From contig MNCI01010509.1 of the NCBI GenBank assembly GCA_015680685.1, forward strand, positions 50,341-114,340: 64,000 nucleotides of DNA, written 5' to 3'. Below are positions 1-11,989 of this stretch, one piece after another (position 1 is the stretch's first letter; every line of letters starts with the position of its first letter). The stretch is from Gnetum montanum. Its lineage: Eukaryota > Streptophyta > Gnetopsida > Gnetales > Gnetaceae. The position numbers were made by a program, and so were the translations under genes. Below the pieces are notes generated by a model that worked only from the letters and a program-made list of their open reading frames with translations, had not been told where the DNA came from and made no database searches.

Positions 1-881
1 TAACACATATTTTTTTACTTGCATCTACTCCACTAAGACCTCCTAGATCCTATTGTGGCAAGAATTATCATAATCAATGGAATCCAATAGAACCTAACAT
101 GAAATTAAGTCATACAATTCATGACCACTTAATGATCTAGGAAAATTAAAATTTTGGATAATCTCCCTCAAATCAAAAGGGGACATGGGGATCAAAGGAA
201 AAATCCAATAATATGAGCCAAACATTTTTCCAATGTCTAGAAATTTAAAAGCAAAAATAAAAGCAAGTACTTCGAATAACCAGAAAAGAAAAATGCCCAT
301 AGATCATAAGCAAATCCATAAAACAAGATGTAGCACATGATTGGAAAAAAAGTGAAACATACCTAATTCATTATAACGTTAAATTAAGGGTAAACACATA
401 AAAATAGAAGATAGATCTGTAGCAAATTTGGACAATGCTAGAAATAAAATCTAAGAGATAAAAGAAAACTGATATTACAAAGAAAGAGAACTTGAAGAAA
501 AGATGTTGTGGGAAATGTACTAGGGATCAGGGGCAATTAAGAAGGAGTTGTGTTACCTGACTCTTCCTTCAATGCTTACATTTGATATAGATCCAACAGA
601 AACAATAGTAAATCTAATATCTGACGAAGCATATGGAAGGATCATATCAACGTGTTGACTTGATTCCAAACAATATCTTCATATGCCAGGAGGACAATAT
701 GAAGAGGATAAAATGTGTTAGTAGGGGAAAGAAAGAAAATGCATAATTATTCTGAAGAAAAGTAGTTTCTTCAGAAAAGATGTTTCAAATTACCAATCAA
801 AGAAAGCTAACTGCACTAAGCAAAGAAGAGAGCTATAAATGCTAAGCAAATCTCTTAGAGCTTGATGAAGTAGAATACTAA
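1..881. other. AT-rich spacer, no gene seen
   Basis: No supported gene, RNA or repeat boundary was found here. Reading frames are short and lack recognisable motifs. It may belong to the retroelement whose LTR-like part follows at 882-1470, since no boundary is visible between them. Confidence 0.4.
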
Positions 882-1470
882 TTAAAAGTGTTTGAAAAGT
901 TGAATAGAGAGAATCCCTTTATGTTCAGGGGGTATCCTCTTATTTATAGGCTTCCAAAAGTTTCTAGGTAGGAGAAATGAAGTGGAGAAGCAAAAGCTAA
1001 TGTTAGACATTGAAAGAATGACACAAGATGTCAAAAAGCTACTGTAGACTTGGTGCCAAATGTTAAAAGTTAATTTGGCACTAGACATCGAAAAGCTCAT
1101 GTGTTGTAAGAACAAAAGTTAACATCAACCATCAAAAGTAGGATTAATGTTGAGTGTTTAAAAGTAAGTTTGACGTAGGATGTCAAAAATTGATTTGATG
1201 TGAAAGGTTAGAAGTTGGAATAAGAATCAACATTGAAGCTAATGTTGGACGTAGAAACTAAAAGAAGCTAAAATGATAAGACACATGATGCGAAACATCA
1301 TTTCTGGGAAGTTGGACATAGAAATCCAAAAACCATGCTATAGATGACATAGGATGTTGAATCGAGATCAGTAAAGGTGGCTTTAAGCATTGAAAAGCTA
1401 TAGAATATACCCAAATTCCTAACTTATGCAGAGAAAGCCAAAGTGCATACAACAAATCCATTGGTCAAGT
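882..1470 (-). repeat. LTR-like promoter region with degenerate palindromic array
   Basis: On the minus strand a TATA box (RC of TATTTATAGG at 941-950) lies beside about 500 bp of degenerate short repeats (about 965-1460) built on words such as GACATCGAAAAGCT, GATGTC and AATGTTGGAC. The same order, array then TATTTATAGG, is seen in the U3 regions of the Athila-like LTRs at 16282-17189 and 59305-60218. The typical LTR ends (TGATGA/TCATCA) and a PBS were not found, so this may be a different or truncated family. Confidence 0.4.
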
Positions 1471-2098
1471 TTTAAAATTTCTTTTACTAATTTTTTTATT
1501 TTGGCCAAGAGCCCAACTACTAGCTTGTTGGACTTTATCATAGAAAATAAATAATTATCAACATAATGTGGGATTAATAGATAACCTTTTTTGGAGCAAT
1601 TATTATAGATATATATTGGTTGAACATTGAAAAAAATTATTTAGCATCATCATAACACTTAGCTAAATGATAAAATTTTTCAAAACAATTATAATGGATA
1701 TGTATTGGTTAAACTTTATAATGAAAAATAGATAATTATCATCATTATTCTAAGCCAAAACATGAACATTACCAAAGAAATTATTATGAGAGAAAGTAGA
1801 GGGGGTTTGAGTTTTTTTTTCAACCTAAAAATCATTTCTTAGGGATCCATTTTAGGATTTCATTAAATTGAGAAAGAAAAAATCTTTCTCAATAAAAAAT
1901 TAGATACATATATTTCATAAAAAATGAAAAAACTCTTGATTTAAAAGTTCCAAGTCATGGGTTTGATTATGGTGGAAAATGTTGAGTTATAAAGTTCTAA
2001 CTAAACTATATATCTTGGGGGTGTACCTATATATTTCAGAACAATAAAAGATATAGACCATATGTATGTCGGTAAACTACTTTATCACTCAATATTTC
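1471..2098. other. AT-rich spacer, nothing recognised
   Basis: The stretch is AT-rich with homopolymer runs. No reading frame with a motif, no LTR end and no array was seen. Confidence 0.4.
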
Positions 2099-2168
2099 AT
2101 AGTGAAATTGAACCTATAATCTATGGTTACCAATCCAAGACACTTACCACTAAGGCACCACCTCATTG
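2099..2168 (-). repeat. tRNA-like (SINE head) sequence
   Basis: Read on the minus strand this holds an A-box-like word (TGCCTTAGTGGTAAG) and, about 40 bases on, a B-box-like word (GGTTCAATTTC). These resemble the internal RNA polymerase III promoter boxes of a tRNA, consensus TRGCNNAGNGG and GGTTCGANTCC. The stems of a real tRNA do not pair well and no CCA or 7-bp acceptor stem is evident. A decayed tRNA-derived SINE or tRNA pseudogene is therefore more likely than a working tRNA. The 3' end and target duplications were not found. Confidence 0.4.
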
Positions 2169-3302
2169 TTTACTAATAATGAGGAAGATGTATGAAAATG
2201 TAAAAAAACATTTGATTATGGGTATAACCTAGGACATATCTATTGATTTTTAGTATGTATGTGGACTATCATTCTCATCATACACTTATTGTCCATGTTG
2301 TGGCTTCAAGATTTGGAGAAGATATGACCACCATTTTCCAAAGTTTAAGGTGATTGAAGGAAATATTTACTATAGAAAAGCATGTATTTTAGGAAATAAA
2401 GCCTTGTAATTTATCTCTTTTATAGAAGTCAAAAAATTAAAAAGGCATATTATTTAAAGACTTTATTAAAAATATTAGTCGGTAGATGTAACATTAATTG
2501 AGCATCAATCTCTCATGTCTCTTTATTTTCCAAGGCTCCTTAGTTAGTAGGGAAGTCCAATCCATCGTAGCCATGCTTAGCCACATCAATTGCCTATAAA
2601 TTCATGGGCAAATCATCAAGTGCCATAAATTTATCTAATTCATGAGTCATTTCTTAATAATTCATCATCTATATTCAACAATTCACCAACAATTCTATCA
2701 TAAATATTATTCAATATCATCATTATTATTTCTCATACTTATTTCAATCATCAATCCATTCAAGATTCATTATTCATTGATTATTCTTATCACATCTTAT
2801 CTCCAATTAGTTAAATTTTAATTTCATATTTGGATTCAATCATTTTATCAAAAATTTTGAGTGCCATCAACCTTCATTACTTTTTAGGAAATTAAACAAT
2901 CATATTCTAGGTTACTTTTATGTGATACATTTCAACCATCAAATCAAGTTTAAATTTTTAAGTAAGGTGGATTGTTCAAAGAGCTTCATATCAAGTATTT
3001 ACTTAGGTCATAAGATTCTTAAATCATATAGATATTCATCTTGCATATAATAATTTATATTCTAAAAGCTGAATAATTTTATTTAGAAGCACTATTTTAG
3101 GATAGATTTGAAGTATTAAATAAACTTCAATTGCTCTAATATTTTTTTTAGTAATGTAATGTAAAACAAGCTTTCAAAAAACCCTAAGATCACACTTAAA
3201 CTCATCTATATTGTAGAGATATCATAGTTTAAAAATAAGAAAAAAACATTTTTTATTATTAGGATTATTGTTTCTATTTTGCAATAATTTTTGGAGGGAT
3301 GT
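2169..3302. other. AT-rich spacer, nothing recognised
   Basis: No gene is supported. The last bases (TTGGAGGGATG, about 3291-3301) look purine-rich like a polypurine tract directly before the LTR at 3303. That could mean another element once ended here, but no coding remnant lies upstream to back this. Confidence 0.4.
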
Positions 3303-3329
3303 TGATGAGAGCGGTTACTCTAGCGGTTT

Positions 3330-3445
3330 ATTCTAATTATTAGAGTGACAGTTTTTCTAATTATTAGAGTGGTAGTTTCTCTAAAATTAGAGTGGCAGTT
3401 TCTCTAATATTATAGTGGCAATTTTTCTAATTATTGGAGTAGTTG
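3330..3445 (+). repeat. U3 tandem array, 23-24 bp unit, palindromic core
   Basis: About five imperfect units of the type ATTATTAGAGTGGCAGTTTC follow each other. The core CTCTAATTATTAGAG is a palindrome. The array ends about 10 bases before the TATA box. Other LTRs of this superfamily carry quite different palindromic words at the same place. Confidence 0.75.
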
Positions 3446-3455
3446 CTCCCAAACC

Positions 3456-3465
3456 TATAAATATA
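3456..3465 (+). promoter_or_regulatory. TATA box of the A LTR
   Basis: TATAAATATA lies just downstream of the U3 array, the expected place for the RNA polymerase II core promoter of an LTR. The same TATAAATA word occurs at the matching place in the B, D, E and solo LTRs. Confidence 0.65.
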
Positions 3466-4206
3466 GTGCCAAGCGCACAATTTACAGGAGGAGTTTTGGA
3501 AGGGAGTCTTGAAGGGCAGTCTTTTAGAAGTCTTTTAGGAGTCAAGTAGCAAAATTTTTGTACTTAGAGTATTTTCCAAGTGCCTACAGCAGCAGGAGGT
3601 CTAAGTGTAAATGGATCTTTATTTGAGCATTGTGTACCTGAGCACACCTTGTGTATGGCAAGAAAGACGAGCTGTTGGATTCATCCTTACAGCACTTGAG
3701 ATTTGTTTTCTTACTCATTTATTTTATTTTATTTTCTTCTGCATTTATTTTATTTTATTTACATTTTTGTTATTAGCACACATAGTACGATCACTTCGAG
3801 CATGCGTGTAACACTTGGTAACCCAGTAACGATTAGTGTTTGGTAATCCTAGTAGTGTTGCGTTGGTTCAAGATGTGTACAACAAGGGAGAATGGATACT
3901 GGTGTTAGGATTAGTTTAAAGCTTAGTTAATTATTAGTTCAGTTAAAATTAGTCAGTTAGTTATCTCTCTCTCCTCCCTTATTAGCAGCAGGACATAAAA
4001 ACATAAAAGCTATAAAAATCATATGCCTCAAACTTACTTAACCATACAATTGTGACATACAGCTTAGCTTGGGAAGACACCGATCAATCAACCCGTCCTT
4101 GTTCCACAAGGGTGCATAAGCACTTAGTCCTTGGAATTTGACCGGATCGTGCATGAAATGCTTGTATTCGTATGGTTGAGCATAGGAGTACCTCGCCGCT
4201 CATCAT

Positions 4207-4224
4207 TGGCACTATTGTTGGGGA
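4207..4224 (+). promoter_or_regulatory. Primer binding site, tRNA-Asp type
   Basis: TGGCACTATTGTTGGGGA starts one base after the LTR end. It differs by a few transitions from TGGCGCCGTTGCCGGGG, the complement of the plant tRNA-Asp 3' end. This is the primer known for Athila-type elements. It fixes the plus orientation of element A and the end of its 5' LTR. Confidence 0.8.
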
Positions 4225-4341
4225 CTTAGTTGTTTGTGTGCTAATTAGAACGTAGTAAATCATTCACATCATTGGAATGAACCCTTAGGGTTGATTAAGA
4301 AAATAATAAACAAGAATACATTGCACACTAAATAGACAAGT

Positions 4342-7300
4342 ATGTCTCCTTCTTCGTATCAAAGCGCCTCACAGCCTAGGTTTGAAACAGGAAATAGTCG
4401 GTGGCGTAATACACATGACATTGATCCGCCAGTCCCTCAACAAGTTCAAGTGGTATATGAATATATACCAGACTTCACCTTTATCTTCCATCAAGATGAA
4501 CAACTGCATTGGTGAGACTTAGAAGGTAACATAGTGTTACCTCCCGATCGTTCAATCTCAAGCATGCTTCTTTGTGCTCTCACACGAATTGGCATGCCGC
4601 ACTTACGCACAGAATACTTTTTGAAAGACCATGACTCGAGAGAATACCATCCCACAGAGGCACAACGTCAAAGGGACTTGCAACAGGAGAGACATCATAA
4701 ATCTTTCAAGGGTAAGTGGTCCAAGGATGTCCCACGTATTAAGCGAAAATGAGGGTGGTGAACTAATGAGTGGTGAGATACCCCTACACTCAACCATACA
4801 AATACGAGCGTTGCACACACGATCCGGTCAAACTCCGTAGACAGACTAGTTGTGGCATCTAGACAGTTAGCCTTAGGTCACAGTTCGCTATCTTTCCACT
4901 TGGACTAGTATTAGCTTTGTCACGTATGGTTTAGTCCAGGGTGAGGTGTATGATGTGTTTCTAACCTAATCCTACTCCTGAAGGAAATGTAAAATAATAT
5001 TTACTAAGCTAAGAGAGAAAGGATGAGAAGGAATCTAGCTAGCCTAAGTGCGATGAGCATCCGTTCCTTGATTATCTATACACATCTTGGACTTCATGCA
5101 CGAATACCACTAGGATTACCAAGCATAGATCCTAGGTACGCTACTGGGTTACCAAGTAGTCACACTTAAATGCTCGTAATCAAGTCGTACTCATTCCGTG
5201 TTTAACAGTAGTTTAAGGGTGAGAGATATTAACTAAGAAAGTAGTAAATAACAATTAAATAGATAATTAATCTAAGTGAATGCTGCAATGATGAAGTAAT
5301 CTCAATCTTTATTTTCGGTCATGTGTGTGTCCAAGTACATCACACTCAAATAAAGGATGTTGTACAATTACATTCACCACACTACGGGCATACACTGGGA
5401 GGAAAATGGTTGAGAGGAAAAACAAGAACTAAAATCAAAACTTAACTTAAAACTAACTCAAAACTAATGACTCCCTAAATCCACTGTCTACCTCTTATTT
5501 ATAGACGAGGAGACAGGCTACGATATCGCGTACGCGATGTCGCGGTGAACTAAATAGTGACTCATCATGAACCTACCTTAGGCAGTCATCCACACAACGA
5601 TGTTCCTCCTCTTAACCTTGGCCAAGGGGTTCTGTATCAAAACCTTCATTCCACTATTCATAATCCAAATTCTGATACCCATGGGCACAATGGGTCTGAA
5701 AAAGGGACACGAACTCATGATAAAGGTGGACATTCTGATCGCAATCACGATCGAGGCTGAGACCATAGAAGAGAAGGTAGCAGACACCGTCATGGTGATA
5801 GTTATCCTTCTTCTTCACCTTTATCATCTCCGTCACCCTCTCCTTTAATATCTGGATGTAGTCATAAGGAAAAAGACTATGGGGATAAAGGTAAGGAAAG
5901 TAGAAGATATGGGCGAAACCGCCAGGAAAGGGGATGATGGCACTCTAGAGAGTCACGACATAGAAGAAGGGAGAGTAGGGAACAATGTAGGCATCATAGA
6001 TGCCATGGATGAGACGATCACAATGAACCTCTACTCGCTACTCGAAGTATGTTAGACATAACTGAGGTTGTTATAATTCCAACAAGGCACCAGAAAGATA
6101 GTAGGATCAAGAGATTAGATATGAACAATATCCCATGATTTGAAGGGGGATACAACACTGATCGTCAAAATCATTTACAAGCATTCCATGATGCGTGTTC
6201 CTTACAGAACATAGAGAACGAATGGCAAAAACTTAAGTTTTTCTCGTAGACACTACTTAAAGAAGTGGAAAGCTGGTACCAGTCCTTAGAACTAGAATCT
6301 ATTCGTAGATGGAGTACTATGTTAGAATTATTCAATGATAAGTACCAAACGTACTACCAAGTGTGTAACTTGCGAAAGCAAATCCAAGGCTGAAAACAAA
6401 CATGAACCCTTGGATGCTGCCATGGATTGATACTATGCACTGTTACATCGTTGTCCTTGCCATGGTTATTCGCAAAGGGCTCAACTACGCCATCTCGTAG
6501 ATGGGCTTAGGCATGAAACCAGAAGAACCCTTGGGACTTATGCCCAAGGAAGACTATCTGAGCTTAGGTCCCATCAAATCCAAAGACTGTTGGAACAAGT
6601 TGCTAAGGAAGAAGGTGAGCTACGGAAGAGAAACAGTGCAGAAGAGTATAACTGAGATCCTTCCCTTCAGAAGAGGGGAGTAAGATTTTGTGAGGATGAA
6701 GAAGAGTCACCACTCAAAGAAATGGTGAATAGGAAAACTTTGCCTATCCAAAAGATGACATCAGAAGTTTCGGCAAAGGTAGACCAAATGTGGGATTCCC
6801 TAGACAATAGATTTCAATCTGTTCTTAAAATAGTAGAGGATTTTAGAGAGTAAGGTAGTGATCGTGAGAAAAGAAAAAAGAAAGAGGTTGAACATGCACA
6901 TAGCAAGGGTAAGGGAAAAGTTTCCATCATTGAAGAGGTTGTGGATTTGGAAATAGGAAATGATAGTGGATGTGAGATATGTCAATATGACCATCCTAAG
7001 GGATGTTGCCTTGTAATCTCACATCTGCAGGAGTCTAGGGTGTATGCACTCAACCCACGATTAAACAAAAGGTAAACACCCTGAAGGTTACCTTACCCTC
7101 AAGGTAACCTAAGGGAGTTCCACCAACCCTTAGTGTATTATCCCAGTGGAACTCCACCACAACCAATTGAGCAATATCAACAGTCGTAATGCCCACAATC
7201 ATGGGGAATGCCACCATCAAGGTAATAGTATCCTTATCGGCTACCTGACCCGTATGGGTATTACATGTAGCAACCAATCTCCCCACATGACTCTACTGGT

Positions 7301-7560
7301 CACGTCACTCAACCTCACTACCAAGCCCACGAGTATTATGGGACTCCCTCTTCTAGGGACGATATTCTGCAAGCACATCATCCTTCTCATCTAGCCGCAT
7401 CTCTTCCACCAATAGCTCCACTACCACCTGCTCCAGCTATGCAGGGTGAAATCCCTACCGAGCTGCAACAACCTAATGCCATAAGCGTTGTTAACTCTCA
7501 ACCTACTGTTGGTTCCAACAACCACATGAAGAAAAGACCTTTCTTTAGAACCAATAGACC
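4342..7560 (+). pseudogene. gag of element A, interrupted by a solo LTR
   Basis: This would be the structural capsid protein that packages element RNA in cytoplasmic particles. The ATG at 4342 begins MSPSSYQS, matching the gag starts of D (28427) and E (59138). A conserved N-terminal block (PPDRS, HDSREYHPTEAQ) runs to about 4750. The frame is then broken by the solo LTR and resumes near 5573 (LGQGVLYQ). The central gag domain (WYQSLE, SIRRW, LFNDKY) lies at about 6170-6480. A short zinc-knuckle-like CEICQYDHPKGCC is at 6971-7009, followed by a Pro/Gln-rich tail. Several stops and frameshifts make it nonfunctional. Confidence 0.75.
4764..5567 (-). repeat. Solo LTR (B subfamily) with perfect 5-bp TSD
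   Basis: In minus orientation this is an 804-bp LTR ending with the shared U5 word. Its first base pair has drifted (TAATGAG in place of TGATGAG on the plus strand at 4764). TGAAC at 4759-4763 is repeated exactly at 5568-5572, a clean target site duplication. The gag of element A continues on both sides. Its R/U5 part matches the 3' LTR of element B (34989-35889). The U3 carries the palindromic word CGATATCGCGTACGCGATGT (5521-5540) next to a TATA box (RC at 5495-5504). It arose by LTR-LTR recombination after an insertion into A. Confidence 0.9.
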
Positions 7561-8090
7561 AACCAAGCCCTTGCAATCATAAGAGGATGATTCCTTAGAT
7601 GTTTTAGTATCAATCAAAACTTTGGAGCCTCCTTCAACTCAACCATTGCACTCAACGCATATGGTCATGCTAACACATGTCATCATTGATTAGATCAAAG
7701 CTGGCCACCTTCCTAGGAAATTCTCTGATCTTGGAAGTCCTTTGATATACTTACAAATAGCTAGAAATGCACCGTGTAAGGCTCTTTTGGATTCAAGTTC
7801 CAGTGTCAACTTGATTTCTCAAGAAATGTATAAGGCCTGGAACTTGCCTCCATTAAAAAAGAGCAACATCCATCTAGAGTTGGTCGACTAGTCCATCACT
7901 ATCCCATTAGGATTGGTGGAAGCCATTGTTACCACTGTTTGTGGGTTGTCGTACCCAGCTGACTTCCTAGTGATTTAGGTAAACAATGGTAGGGGGGACT
8001 TCCCAATCATAATGGGAAGAGCATGGCTAAGCACCATCGATGCATGCCTAGGAATCCACGATCTTTCCCTAGAAATATCACCTAAATAAA
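7560..8090 (+). pseudogene. Retropepsin-like protease remnant of element A
   Basis: The matching enzyme cuts the Gag-Pol polyprotein. Residues around the active site read LLDSSSSVNLIS near 7783, where D-S/T-G would be expected, followed by PPLKKSNIHLELVD and a conserved FPIIMGRAWL near 8000. The same blocks occur in D (25640-26034) and E (56305-56640). In-frame stops at several points and the abrupt end of similarity near 8090 show it is broken. The downstream pol domains are absent. Confidence 0.7.
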
Positions 8091-9390
8091 ACATAAGGTT
8101 GTGTATTCATTCCATTGCAAATTTAGGATTAGGTTGCTTGTTCATTCCCTTGAAAACTAGGGATTGCCTTTGGAAGATATTATTTATGATGTCATATGTA
8201 GTTAGAATTAGAGCATATGATGCAAACTAACACTTAATTACCATATAGAAAATGGTTGCAACTCAATCAAATTATTGGCACATTGTTTGTTTCTATTTTT
8301 TTCTTAGTTTAATTTAAAATATATTTTAGGAGAGAGCATGCATGTATCTTCACATAATCAAAATTTATGCTTTATTTCTTTAAGTACCTATAATTTTTTA
8401 GTGTGTTGGTAATTTTTATTTTGTATTTTGAAACTAAAGCTAAAACTATAATTAGGATTGTCTTGTAGTATTGGTCAACCTACCTTAGGAGAAACTCATC
8501 AAGCTACTTTGCAAAAATTCTAACTTCATTGTGTTAACCAATATTGGTGGAGTTGTTTCCTTTAGGTCAAATTTGAACTTCATCAATCTTGATGGAGTCA
8601 ACCCACTGATAGTGGTCAACTTGACATTGATCTTTTGGTTAGAAAATCACATCTAGATCAAATTGATTACTAAGTTTGACTTAGTCTAATGAAGATTTAC
8701 ATTTTGAGAGAGGTATAACAAGGTTAACTTGAGGATAAAGGGGATGATTTGTTTGTAAATTTCTCATATTTTTAATAGTCTTAGTTGGATTAATCCATAG
8801 GGTTATGGTGAACACACATACTTGAATAAGTATGTCTTTCAAATAATTAATCAATAAACATACAAATAAATAGTTTATAATATGATATGGAAGTTATGTG
8901 TTTGATTCTATTAGGTAACTTTTCATTATTAAGTTCTACTTAATTTCTATGAAAGCTTTGCATTGGCTATATATCATAAGGGTTTATATAATCATCAAGT
9001 TCTACTTCCAACATCACTCTCTCAATAAAATGGTATAGAACATGAACTTAATGACTTACAAAAAATGAATTAGCTATGAATATTTCCAAAATTGTTTCCT
9101 CTAATAGCCATTCACTACTTTCATAAATTACACATCCATGTGTAAGTTCAAGGACTTCTTGTGAATCCTCCAACTAACTTCTTAATATTTTAAATTATGC
9201 CACTCTTATTTCCTTATCTTTTCATGATTGTGATGAACAGGATTGAGATTCTACTTCTGAATGCCTCACTAACCTTAACATCAAATCATAGAACTGTGGT
9301 TCCAAAAAAATTCTGCTAATGAAGTATTGTTGAGAACCTGTAAAAACCTAGGTCTTTTTATATTTCCACTTACATCTTATCTAATGAATC
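8091..9390. other. Spacer, nothing recognised
   Basis: AT-rich sequence after the truncation point of element A. No LTR end, coding motif or RNA gene was seen. It could be the flank that replaced the lost pol of A by deletion or recombination. Confidence 0.4.
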
Positions 9391-9880
9391 TATTTCTATT
9401 GCGAGGTGTGGAATACACCACCATAGCTACATGGAGATACCTTTTGTTGTGCCTGACCGGTATTTGTCTTCCTTGGATATCAACCTTCCTTATCAGAACA
9501 GCTGCTGCTGCTGCTACAGCCATACCAGAACCCTAGCTGTACATAGGGAGAATTTCAGACGGGTTTTGTGACCACATAAAATCAACGTTGATTATCTGCA
9601 ACAGCCACGAAACAGGTTTTTCTGGCAATCCTTGCAAGCATCCGATGCCAATAATTATTCCTTCACTTGAAATATGAGCTCCTTTCCACCAGTACGGGAG
9701 ACTCTCCTGCTACAGATACGAGTTAAGTATTTGAAATCGCTAACACAGAATCCTGAAACCCCGAATTCAGATACTGATACCAAGGGTTTAAAGAAGAGAG
9801 CGGAATAGCTCTAGGGAAAGAAGGACAATTAACAGAATCTCATGTTTTACAAGCAAAGAAAAAAGACAAAAACTGAATGA
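9390..9880 (-). other. Possible first exon and 5' UTR of a host gene (or relic)
   Basis: The stretch has a higher GC content and complexity than its flanks. On the minus strand an ATG at 9523 opens MAVAAAAAVLIRKVDIQG, an Ala-rich start followed by basic residues. It is open for 48 codons to a stop near 9380. Inside it the word AAAAGGTATCTC (RC around 9445) is a fair plant 5' splice site. Upstream, to about 9880, lies a leader-like sequence. No family was recognised and no downstream exon was found, since element A lies in that direction. A chance frame is quite possible. Confidence 0.22.
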
Positions 9881-11750
9881 TACCTCAGTAAGCCTATTAC
9901 ATGATGAAGTCAATTCTAACAGCAAGTATTTAAATAATGTCGTGTATACCTATCCTGATTAAAATTTCTTCAACAACTTGGATTTTGGTATGTTAAGTTT
10001 CTGTCTCAATTTATATTACGGTTTGAATATGTTGATTCTCGTTTTCCCTTCTCTACAGATAGTCATCCTGTTTGACAATGTGCGCTAGGTGGCCATATAC
10101 ATGCATCTGCTTGTATATAATATTATATAATTTATATTTATTAAAGTTACTACCTTGTATAGTTGTAATTTAGGTGGGTAACCAGAATAATTAAAATTTA
10201 GGTACGTCTTCTTGGAAGGATGATTTTACTAGCGATAATTTTTCCTTTCAAATTATTTATCATATTAAAAGTTATTTTAAAATCTAATGCTTAATTGTAT
10301 GAATATTATATTATAAATATTTTTTAATTTCAATAGTTACCAATGTATATGAAAGTGTCAAGAGAAAGAAAGAAGTTGAAGCAAATTTCCTATCAATATA
10401 GATCATGATTAAGGTAGTAATGTAGTTAAAGATCAAGCTAGTGATTAATTTGGGCTAAAGTTAAAGTAGAATCGAATAAAGGAATTCAAGTAAATGATGT
10501 AGTTGGGATTGAAGTTAAAGTAGAATCGAGTGAAGATGAAACTAATAATGGTGTAATGGACCATGAAATCAAGGATGGACAAGTTATTTCCAAAGAAATT
10601 TGATCTAACAACATTGATATTGGAACTACCTCTAAAGAATCTTCATTTTTTAAATGACTTATTCTTTGGATCAATTCCAAGTTTTAGGGTACCTTTTTTT
10701 ATGGCTTCAACTTAGATGTATGTTTATGATGTGTGTATATGTATTGTACATAATATAATTTATCTCATATCCATCAATTACATTATTTCAAAGCTTAAGC
10801 TAAAGCGATGTCTTATTTGTATTTTGGTTAGAGATTAGAGATTTTGACCTTTACTTTGTATTGCATAAGCAAATCTAATAATGTTTACAATTACTATTAA
10901 AATGGGTAATTCATTTTACTCTTTTCAAAAGTAGTTTGTGAACATATAAAAAGTATTGATTTAAAATCATTAAAATAATATTTATTAATAAAATAATACT
11001 TCCCATTTATTAATATTACTTGATAAGTACTTTAATATTAGAACATTTATCAACTATTGTGATTTCTACATATTCAATATGTTTTTCTTGTGTGAAAGAA
11101 GATTGCCTGGTATATTCATTGAATCTCAAAAGATGCTAGGTCATGTCCTCATAAAAAAATTATGATCTTCAAAGCTCAAAAAAGCTACCATGATGTTCTT
11201 ATAAAAAAGAAATTATAATCTTTGAATTTGAAAGAATGTTATTGTTGATGCGAAAAACTCATTTTAAAAGACTATTGCCTAGGGCTCTTATATGGGTATA
11301 GAAACTCGAAAATAGTCTCAATTGGTAAGGGAAACACAATGTTTTGACAAACAAAACCATTTAAAATGTTTATAAATTTTAAAAGAGTAAAGTTTTAAAA
11401 TTAAAATTTTTAAACTTAACGGTAACAATAATTGATCGTTAAACAAAGTATGGGACTACTCATAAAGAATCTAAGATCTTTAGAAAAATACACTTCAAAA
11501 AATAAATTAAGAACCTTGCAAGGAATATTAAATAAAACAACCGTTGGTTAGACAAGTTCAGAAAATGAGGGTATGAAATAATCAATAATTCAAAGAGAAA
11601 TTAATGTAAACTTTTGATACAAACAAAGGATTCTATAATTAAAATGTCTCTTTTGAATTCAAATAACAAAACTCTCAACAAAGATTAAAGCTTACAGCTC
11701 TTGAAAATTAAAAAAAAAATGGTTGCAACTAAGACTTACCTCAATATAGA
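9881..11750. other. AT-rich spacer, nothing recognised
   Basis: It is strongly AT-rich with poly-A/T tracts. Reading frames are short. No retroelement motif, LTR end or RNA gene was found. Confidence 0.4.
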
Positions 11751-11989
11751 GCCCAAATATGGTTGGCTAAACAGATAGCCTCTTGTGCAAACTTTTTTGC
11801 CCATGCCTCGAAGTGGCACACCTCTTCCAGCAAGTTTATGCCCTCCTTACTCTGATCCACTCACAGCCTCGATAGAACTGCTTCTTCCTGTGACACCTCC
11901 AGAACTGGTCTAGTAATGAATAGAGAGAAAGGTGCCTAATTTTTATTATTTTTTTAGCAAAAATAAAGCGTTTGTATTTCTTCATGGAA

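Larger units (their letters stand above)
3303..4205 (+). repeat. 5' LTR of element A
   Basis: It starts TGATGAGAG and ends GCTCATCA, with short inverted ends. The last 50 bases carry the word GTATTCGTATGGTTGAG shared by every Athila-like LTR in the window. It is followed by one spacer base and a tRNA-Asp type PBS, which fixes the 3' edge. The start at 3303 is chosen because it mirrors the end and gives about 903 bp, close to sister LTRs of 883-914 bp. U3 holds a 23-24 bp tandem array, then a TATA box at 3456-3465. Confidence 0.8.
3303..8090 (+). mobile_element. Element A: truncated Athila-like LTR retrotransposon
   Basis: The order is 5' LTR (3303-4205), PBS (4207-4224), gag from 4342, and a protease remnant ending near 8075. 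The RT, RNase H, integrase and 3' LTR are missing, since homology to elements D and E stops near 8090. A solo LTR of a sister subfamily sits in its gag (4764-5567). The gag and protease match those of D and E domain by domain, placing A in the same superfamily. All frames contain stops, so it is dead. Confidence 0.8.

Noticed and set aside
3284-3302. Polypurine tract before the A LTR, meaning 3303-4205 is a 3' LTR
   Set aside because: A PBS and gag follow the LTR, and no coding remnant of another plus-strand element lies upstream.
5521-5545. Palindromic ATCGCG words as a CpG island or CRISPR-like array
   Set aside because: The repeats lie within LTR U3, have no spacers of constant length, and the genome is plant-like.
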